Positions 24,393-32,481 of a stretch of DNA of 64,000 bases are shown here, in pieces. The notes under the pieces were generated by a model. That model was not told the origin of the DNA. It did no database searches and saw nothing but the letters and a program-made list of their open reading frames with translations. The stretch spans positions 1 to 64,000 of the forward strand of contig JAUNPV010000004.1 of NCBI GenBank assembly GCA_030536515.1, read 5' to 3'. Within the stretch, counting starts at the first letter, position 1. Every line of letters begins with the position of its first letter. Made by a program: the position numbers and the translations under genes. The stretch comes from Eubacteriales bacterium. Its GTDB lineage: Bacteria > Bacillota > Clostridia > Oscillospirales > Oscillospiraceae.

Positions 24393-25493
24393 CTATTTTT
24401 CTTCTTTTCCCTCCGGCAGCTCCTGCTTTTGCTGGAACTGGCCCCGGGCGTGCTTGGCGGCCTCGATGAGGCCCTGGAACTCCGTGGACAGGAGCTTGCG
24501 GAGGCTTTCGTCGCTGCTGATGGTCTTTACATAGGTGCGGAGGTTTTTCAGCTGGAAGATATCGTTGGACTTCTCCACCTTGCCGGAGGCCAGCAGGGCG
24601 TACATCACATCCACCAGCTGGTTGCGCTCCTGGTTGGTCATGGAGGCGAACCAGGTCTTGATGGTGGCATCCAGGAACCGGGAGTCCACGGTGGTATTTT
24701 CCATGTGGATAAAGCTCCTGCCCATCACCTCCCAGGTGTACAGCTCGTGCTGCAAAATGCTGACCTCCCGGCTGCGGATGATGGTGTAGGGCTCCTCGTG
24801 CTCCAGCAGCATCCCGATGACCGAGGACTGGGGGATGTAGGTGCTGATTTTGGGCACCATGGCCAGATACCCCGGGTCCCCCATCAGGTACTTGGTAAAG
24901 CCGGGGCCGTCGTGGTTCCACACGTCCAGAATCCGGCTCTGGACCATGGGGGAGCTGCGGGCGGCGGCGAACACCGCCAGATTGCCCCCTTTGGAGTGGC
25001 CCATCAGATGCATGGGCCGGTCAATTTCCGCCGCCGCCATGCGGGTGTACTCCGCCGCCAGCAGCTGGGCAGGGATGGTCTGCTGGAAGGTCATGTTGAA
25101 GTCCTCCTTCCAGCCCACCAGGGTGGAGTCGGTGCCCCGGAAGGCCAGGACCATGGACCCATCATCCAGCAGGAAGGTCATGGCAGCAAACTGGGTCTCC
25201 AGCTGGGTGCTGAACTTCTCCCGGTACAGGCACAGCCGGCTCATGCCGAAGCGGACGGAATCCGCCGCCAGCTCCAGCAGCTCCAGGTCCTGCTTCACCC
25301 GGGCGTGGCTCAGAGGCTCCGGCTGGGCAAACACCGTCTGGGCCGCATCCCGGAGGGTAAAGCTGGCCGACTCCGCCCCCATATAGCGGATGTAGGACAG
25401 GGCCGAAAACACAAGGGTATCCACCGGGTTCATAGGGTCCCGGGAAAAGGGCAGGTCCCCCCGCCACTTCACATAATCCAAAATGTTGGTCAT
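24393..25493 (-). CDS. Lipase-like alpha/beta hydrolase (Mbeg1/DUF2974 family)
   Basis: 366 aa. The nucleophile elbow GHSKGG (Ser167) and AFRGTDST near 117-124 match the Mbeg1-like (DUF2974) hydrolases found widely in Firmicutes. No signal peptide, so probably cytoplasmic. The substrate is unknown; lipids are likely. The C-terminus (about 270-366) is helical and charged. Good AAGGAGG site. It is a single-gene unit flanked by repeats on both sides. Confidence 0.85.
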   Translation of the reverse strand: MTNILDYVKWRGDLPFSRDPMNPVDTLVFSALSYIRYMGAESASFTLRDAAQTVFAQPEPLSHARVKQDLELLELAADSVRFGMSRLCLYREKFSTQLETQFAAMTFLLDDGSMVLAFRGTDSTLVGWKEDFNMTFQQTIPAQLLAAEYTRMAAAEIDRPMHLMGHSKGGNLAVFAAARSSPMVQSRILDVWNHDGPGFTKYLMGDPGYLAMVPKISTYIPQSSVIGMLLEHEEPYTIIRSREVSILQHELYTWEVMGRSFIHMENTTVDSRFLDATIKTWFASMTNQERNQLVDVMYALLASGKVEKSNDIFQLKNLRTYVKTISSDESLRKLLSTEFQGLIEAAKHARGQFQQKQELPEGKEEK

Positions 25494-25516
25494 GGCTAGA
25501 CCTCCTTATACTTATT

Positions 25517-25543
25517 GGGCGGCCTGCCCTCAGGCCGCCCTAC
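25517..25543. repeat. GTAGGG-type repeat, GGCGGCCTG module
   Basis: GGGCGGCCTGCCCTCAGGCC ending CCCTACC, the same palindrome as at 7393. Confidence 0.7.
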
Positions 25544-25609
25544 CGAGTTTTGTTAATGAAATCTTAACATGAAATTGTGAACAAATCCAGTGCTTTTTGA
25601 AATTTTCCC

Positions 25610-25638
25610 TTGACAATTTGGTTTATTGGCAGTAAACT
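25610..25638 (+). promoter_or_regulatory. Promoter of the M56-BlaI-M56 operon
   Basis: TTGACA (25610-25615), 17 bp, TAAACT (25633-25638). The -10 box is formed by the right half of a palindromic operator. Confidence 0.7.
25621..25637. promoter_or_regulatory. Operator 1, BlaI-like palindrome
   Basis: GTTTA-N7-TAAAC covering the spacer end and -10 box. A repressor bound here would block RNA polymerase. BlaI/MecI-type repressors bind short dyads of this kind; the assignment to the repressor at 28330 is inferred. Confidence 0.65.
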
Positions 25639-25646
25639 AAAGCTGT

Positions 25647-25665
25647 GGTTTATCGTGAGTAAACC
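25647..25665. promoter_or_regulatory. Operator 2, BlaI-like palindrome
   Basis: GGTTTA-N7-TAAACC, centre 27 bp from operator 1, lying over the transcription start region and just before the ribosome site AAAAGGAGG. Confidence 0.65.
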
Positions 25666-25681
25666 AAAAGGAGGAATGTTT

Positions 25682-28312
25682 ATGACCGCAATGTTGACCG
25701 GCCTGCTGTCCAGAAGCCTGGCGGCGGGGCTTTTGGTGCTTTTGATTGTTCTGTTCCGCTGGTGCTTCCGGCGGGTCCCCAAGCGGGTCCATGTGCTGCT
25801 GTGGGCGCTGGTGGCTCTGCTGCTTCTGATGCCGGAGCTTCCTCAGTCGGAGCTGTCGGTGATGCCCCGGGCGGTGTCCGATGGGTCCGCCGTGGAATCC
25901 TTTCTGGATGAGGCCCCGGAGATTATCTACCGCACCGTCGTCCCCCAGGCCCCGGAGATTGCCGCTGCCCCGGCATTGCCGGAGGCCCCTGTCTCTCAGA
26001 GCGTTCCCTGGGCTATGATTTGCACAGCCCTCTGGCTGGCGGGCGCCGCTGTCATGGTCCTGGCGGGGCTATTCAACCATTGGCGGGTCCAGCGGCGGGT
26101 GGCCGCCAGCGTGGACGCCGGAGGCGGGGTGTACCTGTGCGATTACATCGGCACCCCCTTTATCATGGGGCTTTTCCGGCCCCGCATCTACCTGCCCGCC
26201 GCCATCAAGCCCCAGGCCGCCGTCCATGTGCTGGCCCACGAGCGGGTCCACCTGAAGCGGCTGGACCAGTGGTGGAAGCTGCTGGGCTATCTGCTGCTGT
26301 GCGTCCACTGGTTTAACCCAATGCTGTGGCTTGCCTATATCCTGCTGTGCCGGGATATTGAAATGGCCTGCGACGAGCAGGTGGTGAAAAATCTGGACCT
26401 GGCCCGGCGGAAGGAATACTCCACCGCCCTGCTGGTGTGCAGCGTCCGGGAGACCCGGCTGCTGAACCCTCTGGCCTTTGGGGAAATGGGGGTCAAGGCC
26501 CGGATTCTCCGGGTGCTCCACTACAAAAAGCCCCGGTTCTGGTGGACTGTTGCTGGCATTCTGGCCGCCCTGCTGGTGGCGGTGTGCTTCCTGACCCGGC
26601 CAAAGGACCGGTCCTTTGACATCCGCATCACCGTCCCCGCCGGGAGCCGGGGCTTTGCCTACTCGGAGCAGCATATTTCTCCTCTGACCGGGAAAATCAC
26701 CGTTGCCTCCACCGAAGGGCTGGGGGAAACCTCTGTGGTTTTGAAGCCCGCAGAGGGAGGCCCTGCCGAAACCCCCGCCTACTTGGACCGGGCCATGCCC
26801 ACGAAGCTGGATGCCCAGGCCGGGGTCTGGTATCAAATCGGCATCGACGTGGAAAATCCCACGGACCGGGATAAAGATTACTATGTGACCGTCACCGGCG
26901 TGGAGGTTCGAATCGTCGACTGGGATTTGCCGCCGGAAACCCTCCCCGAAACCACCGAGGCCCCCACGGAGCCTGCCGCCAACTTCGTCTGGCAGGAGTC
27001 CTTCACCGGCCGGGACGACCGGCTGAACTTCCATCTGGACATTGCCGCCTCTCTGCCGGAGGCTCCCCTGGACCGGACGGAGGTGGAGCTGCACTATCTG
27101 ACGGAGGCGGACGTGGAGCGGGCGGCCAACGCCCTGTTCCCCGAGGCCGAGTTCCTGGACCCCACCCCCGACCTGGAGCAGGAGGTCTTTACCAAGGCGG
27201 AAATTCAGGAAAAGCTGGACCGCTGGTCCAGCTACAATAACAAGGAAGCCCTGGACGCTCTTTTCCTGGGCGAAAACGACGATATGCTGCGGATTCTCAC
27301 AGGCTTTATTGATGACTACACCGCCCTGTATGAGACCGCCCCGGACCGGGTTGACCGTCCCCCCTGCCCCTGGACCTTCCGCAAGCAGTCCTACTATGCC
27401 TATTCCCCGGAAAAGCTGGCAAACCAGGACCTTTCCCGGGAGGACTGGTGGATCAAGGCGAAGACCGAGTATCAGGACATTCCCTACACCTTCCTGGGCC
27501 GGGTCTTTGAGAATTGGCAGGAAAGTGAGCTGAACGCCTACATTCACTGCGGCATGAACCCCGGCGGCATGGATGAATACATCATCGAATCGGGGCTCAA
27601 GCGGGTGGACGCTCCCACCCGGGAACAGGTGGAGGCCATCCGGGCCAGGGCTCAGACCATTCTGGACAATATGGGTCTGCCCAACGGCTGGCAGGTGGAC
27701 GGGTGCTATGTGGATGCCGGGCAGCTGCCGGATGCCGATGTGACAGAGTACACCGTCAAGGTCACCGCCGTACCTGTCCTGAACGGCATTCCCGCCGTCC
27801 GGGCCTGGCAGCGCAACGGTGTCTGGGCCACCACCCCCTCCGGCGATATGCCTCTGACGGATGCCTACTTCCAGTTTGCCCCCAGCGGGGAGCTGCTGTA
27901 CTTCTCCCTGGAATCCCCGGTGAGTGTGGTGGGAACAGAGCCTGCCCAGGTTCTTCCCATGGAGACCCTTGTGGAAAAGGCCCGGGAATGTCTGACGGCC
28001 AAGGCCTGGGAGGACTACACCCAGGGCGAATCCTGGGCCGGGCAGTTTCAACGCATTGAGGAATCCACCGGCCAGCGGGTGCTGTGCGACATCCACATCA
28101 CCGAGGCCCGGTACGGCCTGGTGCGGCTGCCCGGAGAGGGCACCCGGTACACCTACGCCCCGGCCCTGATTCTGATGGGCTCCAAGGATTTTGTAGGCGA
28201 GCAGGATGGCGAGGTCTACAACGGCACCGGCGGAAACGGCGACATGAGCATGAACCGAATGAACCCCATTGTCATCGTCAATGCCACGGACGGCAGCATT
28301 CTTGATTTCTGA
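25682..28312 (+). CDS. M56 (BlaR1-type) membrane metallopeptidase with DUF6034-like ectodomain
   Basis: 876 aa. Helices at about 9-27, 36-50 and 108-131 frame the M56 peptidase; zinc motif HERVH at 186-190, with Glu227 in RDIEMACDEQV as the likely third ligand. Helix 4 (about 288-305) leads to a 570 aa external region. Its last 400 residues resemble lipoprotein 14480-15925 (EAIRARAQTILDNMGLP, VTAVPVLNGIPAV, PIVIVNATDGSILDF). There is no penicillin-binding domain, so it is not a classical beta-lactam sensor. The ATG at 25682 has the right spacing to AAAAGGAGG. First gene of the operon with the BlaI-like repressor. Confidence 0.88.
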   Translation: MTAMLTGLLSRSLAAGLLVLLIVLFRWCFRRVPKRVHVLLWALVALLLLMPELPQSELSVMPRAVSDGSAVESFLDEAPEIIYRTVVPQAPEIAAAPALPEAPVSQSVPWAMICTALWLAGAAVMVLAGLFNHWRVQRRVAASVDAGGGVYLCDYIGTPFIMGLFRPRIYLPAAIKPQAAVHVLAHERVHLKRLDQWWKLLGYLLLCVHWFNPMLWLAYILLCRDIEMACDEQVVKNLDLARRKEYSTALLVCSVRETRLLNPLAFGEMGVKARILRVLHYKKPRFWWTVAGILAALLVAVCFLTRPKDRSFDIRITVPAGSRGFAYSEQHISPLTGKITVASTEGLGETSVVLKPAEGGPAETPAYLDRAMPTKLDAQAGVWYQIGIDVENPTDRDKDYYVTVTGVEVRIVDWDLPPETLPETTEAPTEPAANFVWQESFTGRDDRLNFHLDIAASLPEAPLDRTEVELHYLTEADVERAANALFPEAEFLDPTPDLEQEVFTKAEIQEKLDRWSSYNNKEALDALFLGENDDMLRILTGFIDDYTALYETAPDRVDRPPCPWTFRKQSYYAYSPEKLANQDLSREDWWIKAKTEYQDIPYTFLGRVFENWQESELNAYIHCGMNPGGMDEYIIESGLKRVDAPTREQVEAIRARAQTILDNMGLPNGWQVDGCYVDAGQLPDADVTEYTVKVTAVPVLNGIPAVRAWQRNGVWATTPSGDMPLTDAYFQFAPSGELLYFSLESPVSVVGTEPAQVLPMETLVEKARECLTAKAWEDYTQGESWAGQFQRIEESTGQRVLCDIHITEARYGLVRLPGEGTRYTYAPALILMGSKDFVGEQDGEVYNGTGGNGDMSMNRMNPIVIVNATDGSILDF

Positions 28313-28329
28313 AGAAAGGATGAGCTTTT

Positions 28330-28698
28330 ATGGAAGAAATGAAATTAGGCGTGGTGGAGTCCCGGTTTGCGGACATCATCTGGGCCCACGAGCCTCTGCC
28401 CTCCCGGGACCTGGTGGACCTGTGCCAGCGGGAGCTGAACTGGAAAAAGCCCACCACCTACACGGTGCTGCGGAAGCTCTGCGACCGGGGGATTTTCCAG
28501 AATGTGGACGGCCAGGTCCGGTCCCTGATTTCCCGGGAGGATTTCTACGCCCGGCAGAGCGAAAAATTCGTGGAGGACACCTTTGACGGGTCCCTGCCCG
28601 CCTTCCTGGCCGCCTTCACCCGGCGCAAAAGCCTGACGGCGGAGGAGGCCGCCCAGATTATGGCCATGATTGCGGCCCACCGGGAGGACGGACCATGA
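28330..28698 (+). CDS. BlaI/MecI family repressor
   Basis: 122 aa, family-typical. An N-terminal winged helix (about 1-75), with TTYTVLRKLCDRGIFQ as the recognition and wing region, is followed by a C-terminal dimerisation helix pair. BlaI/MecI proteins repress until cleaved through the BlaR1-type protease pathway. Flanked on both sides by M56 receptors; its stop overlaps the next start (ATGA). The dyads at 25621 and 25647 are its probable operators, giving negative autoregulation. Confidence 0.92.
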   Translation: MEEMKLGVVESRFADIIWAHEPLPSRDLVDLCQRELNWKKPTTYTVLRKLCDRGIFQNVDGQVRSLISREDFYARQSEKFVEDTFDGSLPAFLAAFTRRKSLTAEEAAQIMAMIAAHREDGP

Positions 28699-31463
28699 AG
28701 GCTGTGTTTGAAAGTGTTCTGGCCATGAGCCTGTCGGCGGGATTTCTGGCGGCGGTGGTCATGGTCCTGCGGTGGTGCTTCCGCAAAAGCCCCAAGTGGG
28801 TCCACTGCGCCCTGTGGGCGCTGGTGGCGGTGCGGCTGCTGGTGCCCGCTCTGCCCAAAACCGACTATTCCATGGTGCCCCAGCGGGTGTCGGACCCGGA
28901 CACCGTGGCGGCCCTAGTGGAGGAAATTCCCGCCTTTGTCCCCCCTGCCCCGGTCCGGGAGGCCCCGGCTCCCCAGGCCCCGGAGGCCCCCGCTCCCCCG
29001 GCCCAGCCGGAGAAAACCAAGGCGGCTGTGGACTGGATGACGGTCCTTGCCTGGGTGTGGCTGGGCGGCGTGGGGGCCATGGGGACCTACGGTCTTTTCA
29101 GCTATCTGCGCATCCGGCGGCAGGTGGCGGCCTCGGTGGACATTGGAAACCGGGTGAACCTGTGCGACTACATCGACACCCCCTTTATTCTGGGGCTGAT
29201 ACGGCCCCGGATTTACCTGCCCTCCCAGCTGGATTCCAAAACCGCCTCCTATGTGCTGGCCCATGAGCAGGCCCATCTGAGGCGGCGGGACCACTGGTGG
29301 AAGCCCCTGGGCTTCGCCCTGCTCAGCGTCCACTGGTTCAACCCCATGATTTGGGCGGCCTATGTTCTTCTGTGCCGGGATATCGAAATGGCCTGCGACC
29401 AGGCGGTGGTCCGCACCATGAGTGAAGAACAGAAAATGCACTACTCCGGCGCTCTGCTGCGCTGCTCGGTGCCCCGGCAGCTGGTAAGCATCTGCCCCCT
29501 GGCCTTTGGAGAGGTGGGGGTCCGGGCACGGATTCAATCGGTCCTTCGCTACCGCAGACCCGCCCTGTGGCTGACCCTGGCGGGAGTGGCGGCGGTGATT
29601 GGCGGGGCGGTGCTCTTCCTGACGGACCCGCTGGCGGGGGATGTGGAATATTTCGAGACCGCCTGCTACTGCTCGGAGGGCGACATCCTGATACTGACGG
29701 ACTACGACCGCCAGCACCGGGAGGTGAAATACACCCAATACCAGCAGGGCGTGTTGCAGTACCAATGGGAAACCGATTACGCCGCCGTCGGTGACGGCCA
29801 GCTGCGGACGGTGACCTACAGCGTTTCCCCGGACACCACCCAGATTGTCTCCCCGGAGGACGGCATCGACGTCAATCCAGGCGAGACCTTTCAGCTCCAA
29901 TACCGGGAGACTCTGGACGAAAACGGCAGCGTCATACACAGCAGCTGCCTTGGTGCGGACAAAGAGGAAACCAGCGAGTATGACGCCGATGGCAACCTGG
30001 TCAGCCGGACTGCCAGCAGCAGCGGCGGGTCCAGCCAGGTCCGGCGCACCTACGACCCCCAGGGCAACCTTCTGACCGAGGCCGGCCGGTGGGAAAGGGT
30101 CGGCATTCCCGGCACATCCACACGGGAGACCCGGTATGCCTATGACGGCCAGGGCAACGTCACCGGCCGAACGGTGTATTACGACGGGGTTCTGACCGTG
30201 GAGGAGGCCACCGTCTGGAACGACGACGGCCGCAAACGCTCTACTCTCCGCTCTGGCCTGGAAACCCTGGACAGCACTCTCAGCTACTCCTACGACGAAA
30301 CCGGGCTGGTGGAGACCTGCCAGTACGCCTGGCCCGACGGCTCGGTCTACAAGACCGTGGTCAATACCTATGACGCTCACGGCAACCTTCTCAGCCATAT
30401 TTTCCGGGAAAACGGGGTGGAACAGCGGTTTTATTACAATTATCTCGGCTCTGACGGCACCAAATCCATCGGCATTCCCAGGGAGCTTTACACCCCCGGC
30501 CAGCCGGTCTCCCCCCACCCCTCCCCGGAGCAGGTCCCGGGAGATACGGTGCTGCTGGAGGTTCAGGATGTCACCCCCACCGGCTGCATTCTGAAGGTCC
30601 GCATTAACCCGAAGGCCTACGACCCCCAGGAATTCCAAACAGGCCAGCGCTTCACCCTGGCCCGGAAAGTGGGCCAGAGCTGGAAGCCTGTGCCGAAAAT
30701 AAAGGGCACCGACCTGTGGGACCCCCAGCCCATGGGGCAGCTGCCTCTGGTGGAGGGCTATTTCACCGCCGACCTGGGGCTGTCCTGGAGCCGGGCCTAC
30801 GGCATTCTCCCGCCAGGGGATTACCGGCTCACCACCTACCTGCGGTCCGATTCCCCTCAGACGGTGGAATTCACTGTGGAAGCAAACAGCCGGGACAACG
30901 AAGAAGTGCGGATTCAGGCGTGCATGGACGCTCTGAATGCGCTTGTAACCGGGGAGCACTATGCGGTGGAAACTCAAGCCTCCGACGGGACCCGTGAGGT
31001 CCACGCCCGGTCCGGGATGGACTATCTGTACGCAGTCTACGCTAACGGTGAAAGCCAGGAACCGGTGTCCGGGGAAATGCGGTATCATGGCATTTCGTAT
31101 CGGTGGCTCCTGGGCTGCTGGGCTGTCAACGAAAGCGGCGTTTCCCCCAGCCTGATGGAGTGGTATGAGGAATTCGTCTTTGGGCACGAGGAACTGTATC
31201 TGCTGCGCAGCAGCGAACGCTTCGGAATCCCCTTTGGTGTCGAGCCAAGGCCCAACCGGGAGCTGGCCCAGAGGGACCACAAAGTCACCTTCTTTCTGAA
31301 CCAATCCGGCAGGCTGACGGCCATCCGGGAGGAGGGCATCATCACCGAGTACAACGGCCAGACTGTGGAACAGCCCTACAGCCGCACACTGACGGTGGTC
31401 AGCACCGACCCGAGCATTTCGGAGAATCAGATAGCCCTTGAGTCGAACAAGCTCAACGAGTAA
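28695..31463 (+). CDS. M56 (BlaR1-type) membrane metallopeptidase with YD-repeat ectodomain
   Basis: 922 aa. N-terminal M56 module as in the upstream receptor: zinc motif HEQAH at 190-194, RDIEMACDQAV near 218-228, helix 4 at about 290-309. The external part holds five YD-type repeats between about 429 and 570 (YDADGNLVSRT, YDPQGNLL, YDGQGNVTGRT, YDETGLVE, YDAHGNLLS), then a probable Ig-like domain (about 615-760, starting DVTPTGCILKV) and an unrecognised C-terminal domain. YD repeats normally bind carbohydrate in Rhs/teneurin shells; on a BlaR1-type receptor they suggest a glycan or envelope ligand. Coupled to the repressor by ATGA. Confidence 0.85.
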   Translation: MKAVFESVLAMSLSAGFLAAVVMVLRWCFRKSPKWVHCALWALVAVRLLVPALPKTDYSMVPQRVSDPDTVAALVEEIPAFVPPAPVREAPAPQAPEAPAPPAQPEKTKAAVDWMTVLAWVWLGGVGAMGTYGLFSYLRIRRQVAASVDIGNRVNLCDYIDTPFILGLIRPRIYLPSQLDSKTASYVLAHEQAHLRRRDHWWKPLGFALLSVHWFNPMIWAAYVLLCRDIEMACDQAVVRTMSEEQKMHYSGALLRCSVPRQLVSICPLAFGEVGVRARIQSVLRYRRPALWLTLAGVAAVIGGAVLFLTDPLAGDVEYFETACYCSEGDILILTDYDRQHREVKYTQYQQGVLQYQWETDYAAVGDGQLRTVTYSVSPDTTQIVSPEDGIDVNPGETFQLQYRETLDENGSVIHSSCLGADKEETSEYDADGNLVSRTASSSGGSSQVRRTYDPQGNLLTEAGRWERVGIPGTSTRETRYAYDGQGNVTGRTVYYDGVLTVEEATVWNDDGRKRSTLRSGLETLDSTLSYSYDETGLVETCQYAWPDGSVYKTVVNTYDAHGNLLSHIFRENGVEQRFYYNYLGSDGTKSIGIPRELYTPGQPVSPHPSPEQVPGDTVLLEVQDVTPTGCILKVRINPKAYDPQEFQTGQRFTLARKVGQSWKPVPKIKGTDLWDPQPMGQLPLVEGYFTADLGLSWSRAYGILPPGDYRLTTYLRSDSPQTVEFTVEANSRDNEEVRIQACMDALNALVTGEHYAVETQASDGTREVHARSGMDYLYAVYANGESQEPVSGEMRYHGISYRWLLGCWAVNESGVSPSLMEWYEEFVFGHEELYLLRSSERFGIPFGVEPRPNRELAQRDHKVTFFLNQSGRLTAIREEGIITEYNGQTVEQPYSRTLTVVSTDPSISENQIALESNKLNE

Positions 31464-31618
31464 GAACGCTGTAATATATTTTCCTGGGAGCACCGACAAA
31501 ATGAGCTTCGTGAGCAAACCTCCCGACCCACAGATGATACTGTCATGTCACCTTCCTGTTTGACGAAAGCGCAGATTTTCAAAACGGCCGGCAGGCGATT
31601 ATTTGCAGGACAGAATCA

Positions 31619-31647
31619 TTGACAAAAGGCCTCCAGAGTCGTAGAAT
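31619..31647 (+). promoter_or_regulatory. Near-consensus promoter of the HD hydrolase gene
   Basis: TTGACA (31619-31624), exact 17 bp spacer, TAGAAT (31642-31647). The -10 box lies inside a large palindrome. Confidence 0.75.
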
Positions 31648-31671
31648 AGAGCTATTCTACGACCCTGGAGG
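31630..31671. promoter_or_regulatory. 42 bp palindrome over promoter and ribosome site
   Basis: Outer arms CCTCCAG (31630-31636) and CTGGAGG (31665-31671), inner 12 bp arms GTCGTAGAATAG (31638-31649) and CTATTCTACGAC (31652-31663), centre AG, one mismatch. It spans the -10 box, the expected start site and the Shine-Dalgarno CTGGAGG. A protein operator is likely; in read-through RNA it would hide the ribosome site. Confidence 0.7.
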
Positions 31672-31679
31672 TAATGTTT

Positions 31680-32261
31680 ATGGAACTGACCGTCAATCGG
31701 GAGCAGGCGATGGGTCTGCTGAAAAAGTACAATCAGGAGCCCTTTCACATTCTCCACGCACTGACCGTGGAGGGCGTCATGGGCTGGTTTGCCCAGGAGC
31801 TGGGCTATGGGGAGGACGCCGAATTCTGGCGGCTGTGCGGGCTGCTCCACGATGTGGACTTTGAAAGCTATCCCGACCAGCACTGCAAGAAGGCCCCGGA
31901 GCTGCTGGCGGAGATTGGGGCAAGCCAGGACATGGTCCACGCCGTCTGCTCCCACGGCTATGGCCTGTGCAGCGATGTGGAGCCGGTTCATCAAATGGAG
32001 AAGGTCATGTTCGCCGTGGACGAGCTGACCGGCCTCATCGGCGCCGCCGCCCGGATGCGGCCCAGCAAAAGCGTCATGGACATGGAGCTGAGCAGCCTGA
32101 AAAAGAAGTTCAAGGACAAGAAATTCGCCGCCGGCTGCTCCCGGGACGTCATCCGGGAGGGCGCAGACCGCCTGGGCTGGACCCTGGACGAGGTGCTGGA
32201 AAAGACCATCCTCGCCATGAGAAGCTGCGAGGCAGCGGTGAACGAGGAAATGGGAAATTAA
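31680..32261 (+). CDS. HD domain hydrolase
   Basis: 193 aa. The metal motif GLLHDVDFE (HD pair near 57-58) and an upstream His in HILHALTVEG mark an HD-superfamily phosphohydrolase, of the small HDIG-like type found in many Clostridia. The substrate is unknown, possibly a nucleotide. The ATG at 31680 gives 8 nt to CTGGAGG; ATG 31674 would be too close. It follows the M56 operon but has its own strong promoter. A family A repeat starts at its stop codon. Confidence 0.85.
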   Translation: MELTVNREQAMGLLKKYNQEPFHILHALTVEGVMGWFAQELGYGEDAEFWRLCGLLHDVDFESYPDQHCKKAPELLAEIGASQDMVHAVCSHGYGLCSDVEPVHQMEKVMFAVDELTGLIGAAARMRPSKSVMDMELSSLKKKFKDKKFAAGCSRDVIREGADRLGWTLDEVLEKTILAMRSCEAAVNEEMGN

Positions 32262-32434
32262 GGCTTCCCCCTCGGGGGAAGCTGTCACCAGTGCCGCCGC
32301 ACTGGTGACTGATGAGGGGTATTGGACGATTGAGAAGAGATTGGAAGCGCTCCACAGCACCGCTCAAAATTGGGAACACCCCTCATCCGCCCCAGTGTGC
32401 GCACTGGGACACCTTCCCCCCGAGGGGGAAGGCT
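32261..32434. repeat. Family A palindromic repeat
   Basis: 174 bp: AGGCTTCCCCCTCGGGGGAA at the left, GACTGATGAGGGG/CCCCTCATCCGCC as inner arms, CCTTCCCCCCGAGGGGGAAG at the right. Same architecture as 5012-5155. It begins on the last base of the HD gene stop. Confidence 0.85.
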
Positions 32435-32445
32435 TTGGGGTAAAA

Positions 32446-32475
32446 ACCGCCCCCGGGAAAAATCCCGGGGGCGGT
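32446..32475 (-). terminator. Terminator of the Na/Pi cotransporter gene
   Basis: 13 bp stem ACCGCCCCCGGGA/TCCCGGGGGCGGT with AAAA loop, followed by TTTTTA on the minus strand. Confidence 0.85.
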
Positions 32476-32481
32476 CGTTCT

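Noticed and set aside
25682-31463. Beta-lactam sensor/beta-lactamase locus
   Set aside because: The receptors have the M56 domain and BlaI partner but no penicillin-binding ectodomain, and no beta-lactamase gene is nearby.
31630-31671. Riboswitch before the HD hydrolase gene
   Set aside because: The palindrome overlaps the promoter itself, so the local transcript holds only half of it; no known aptamer is seen.
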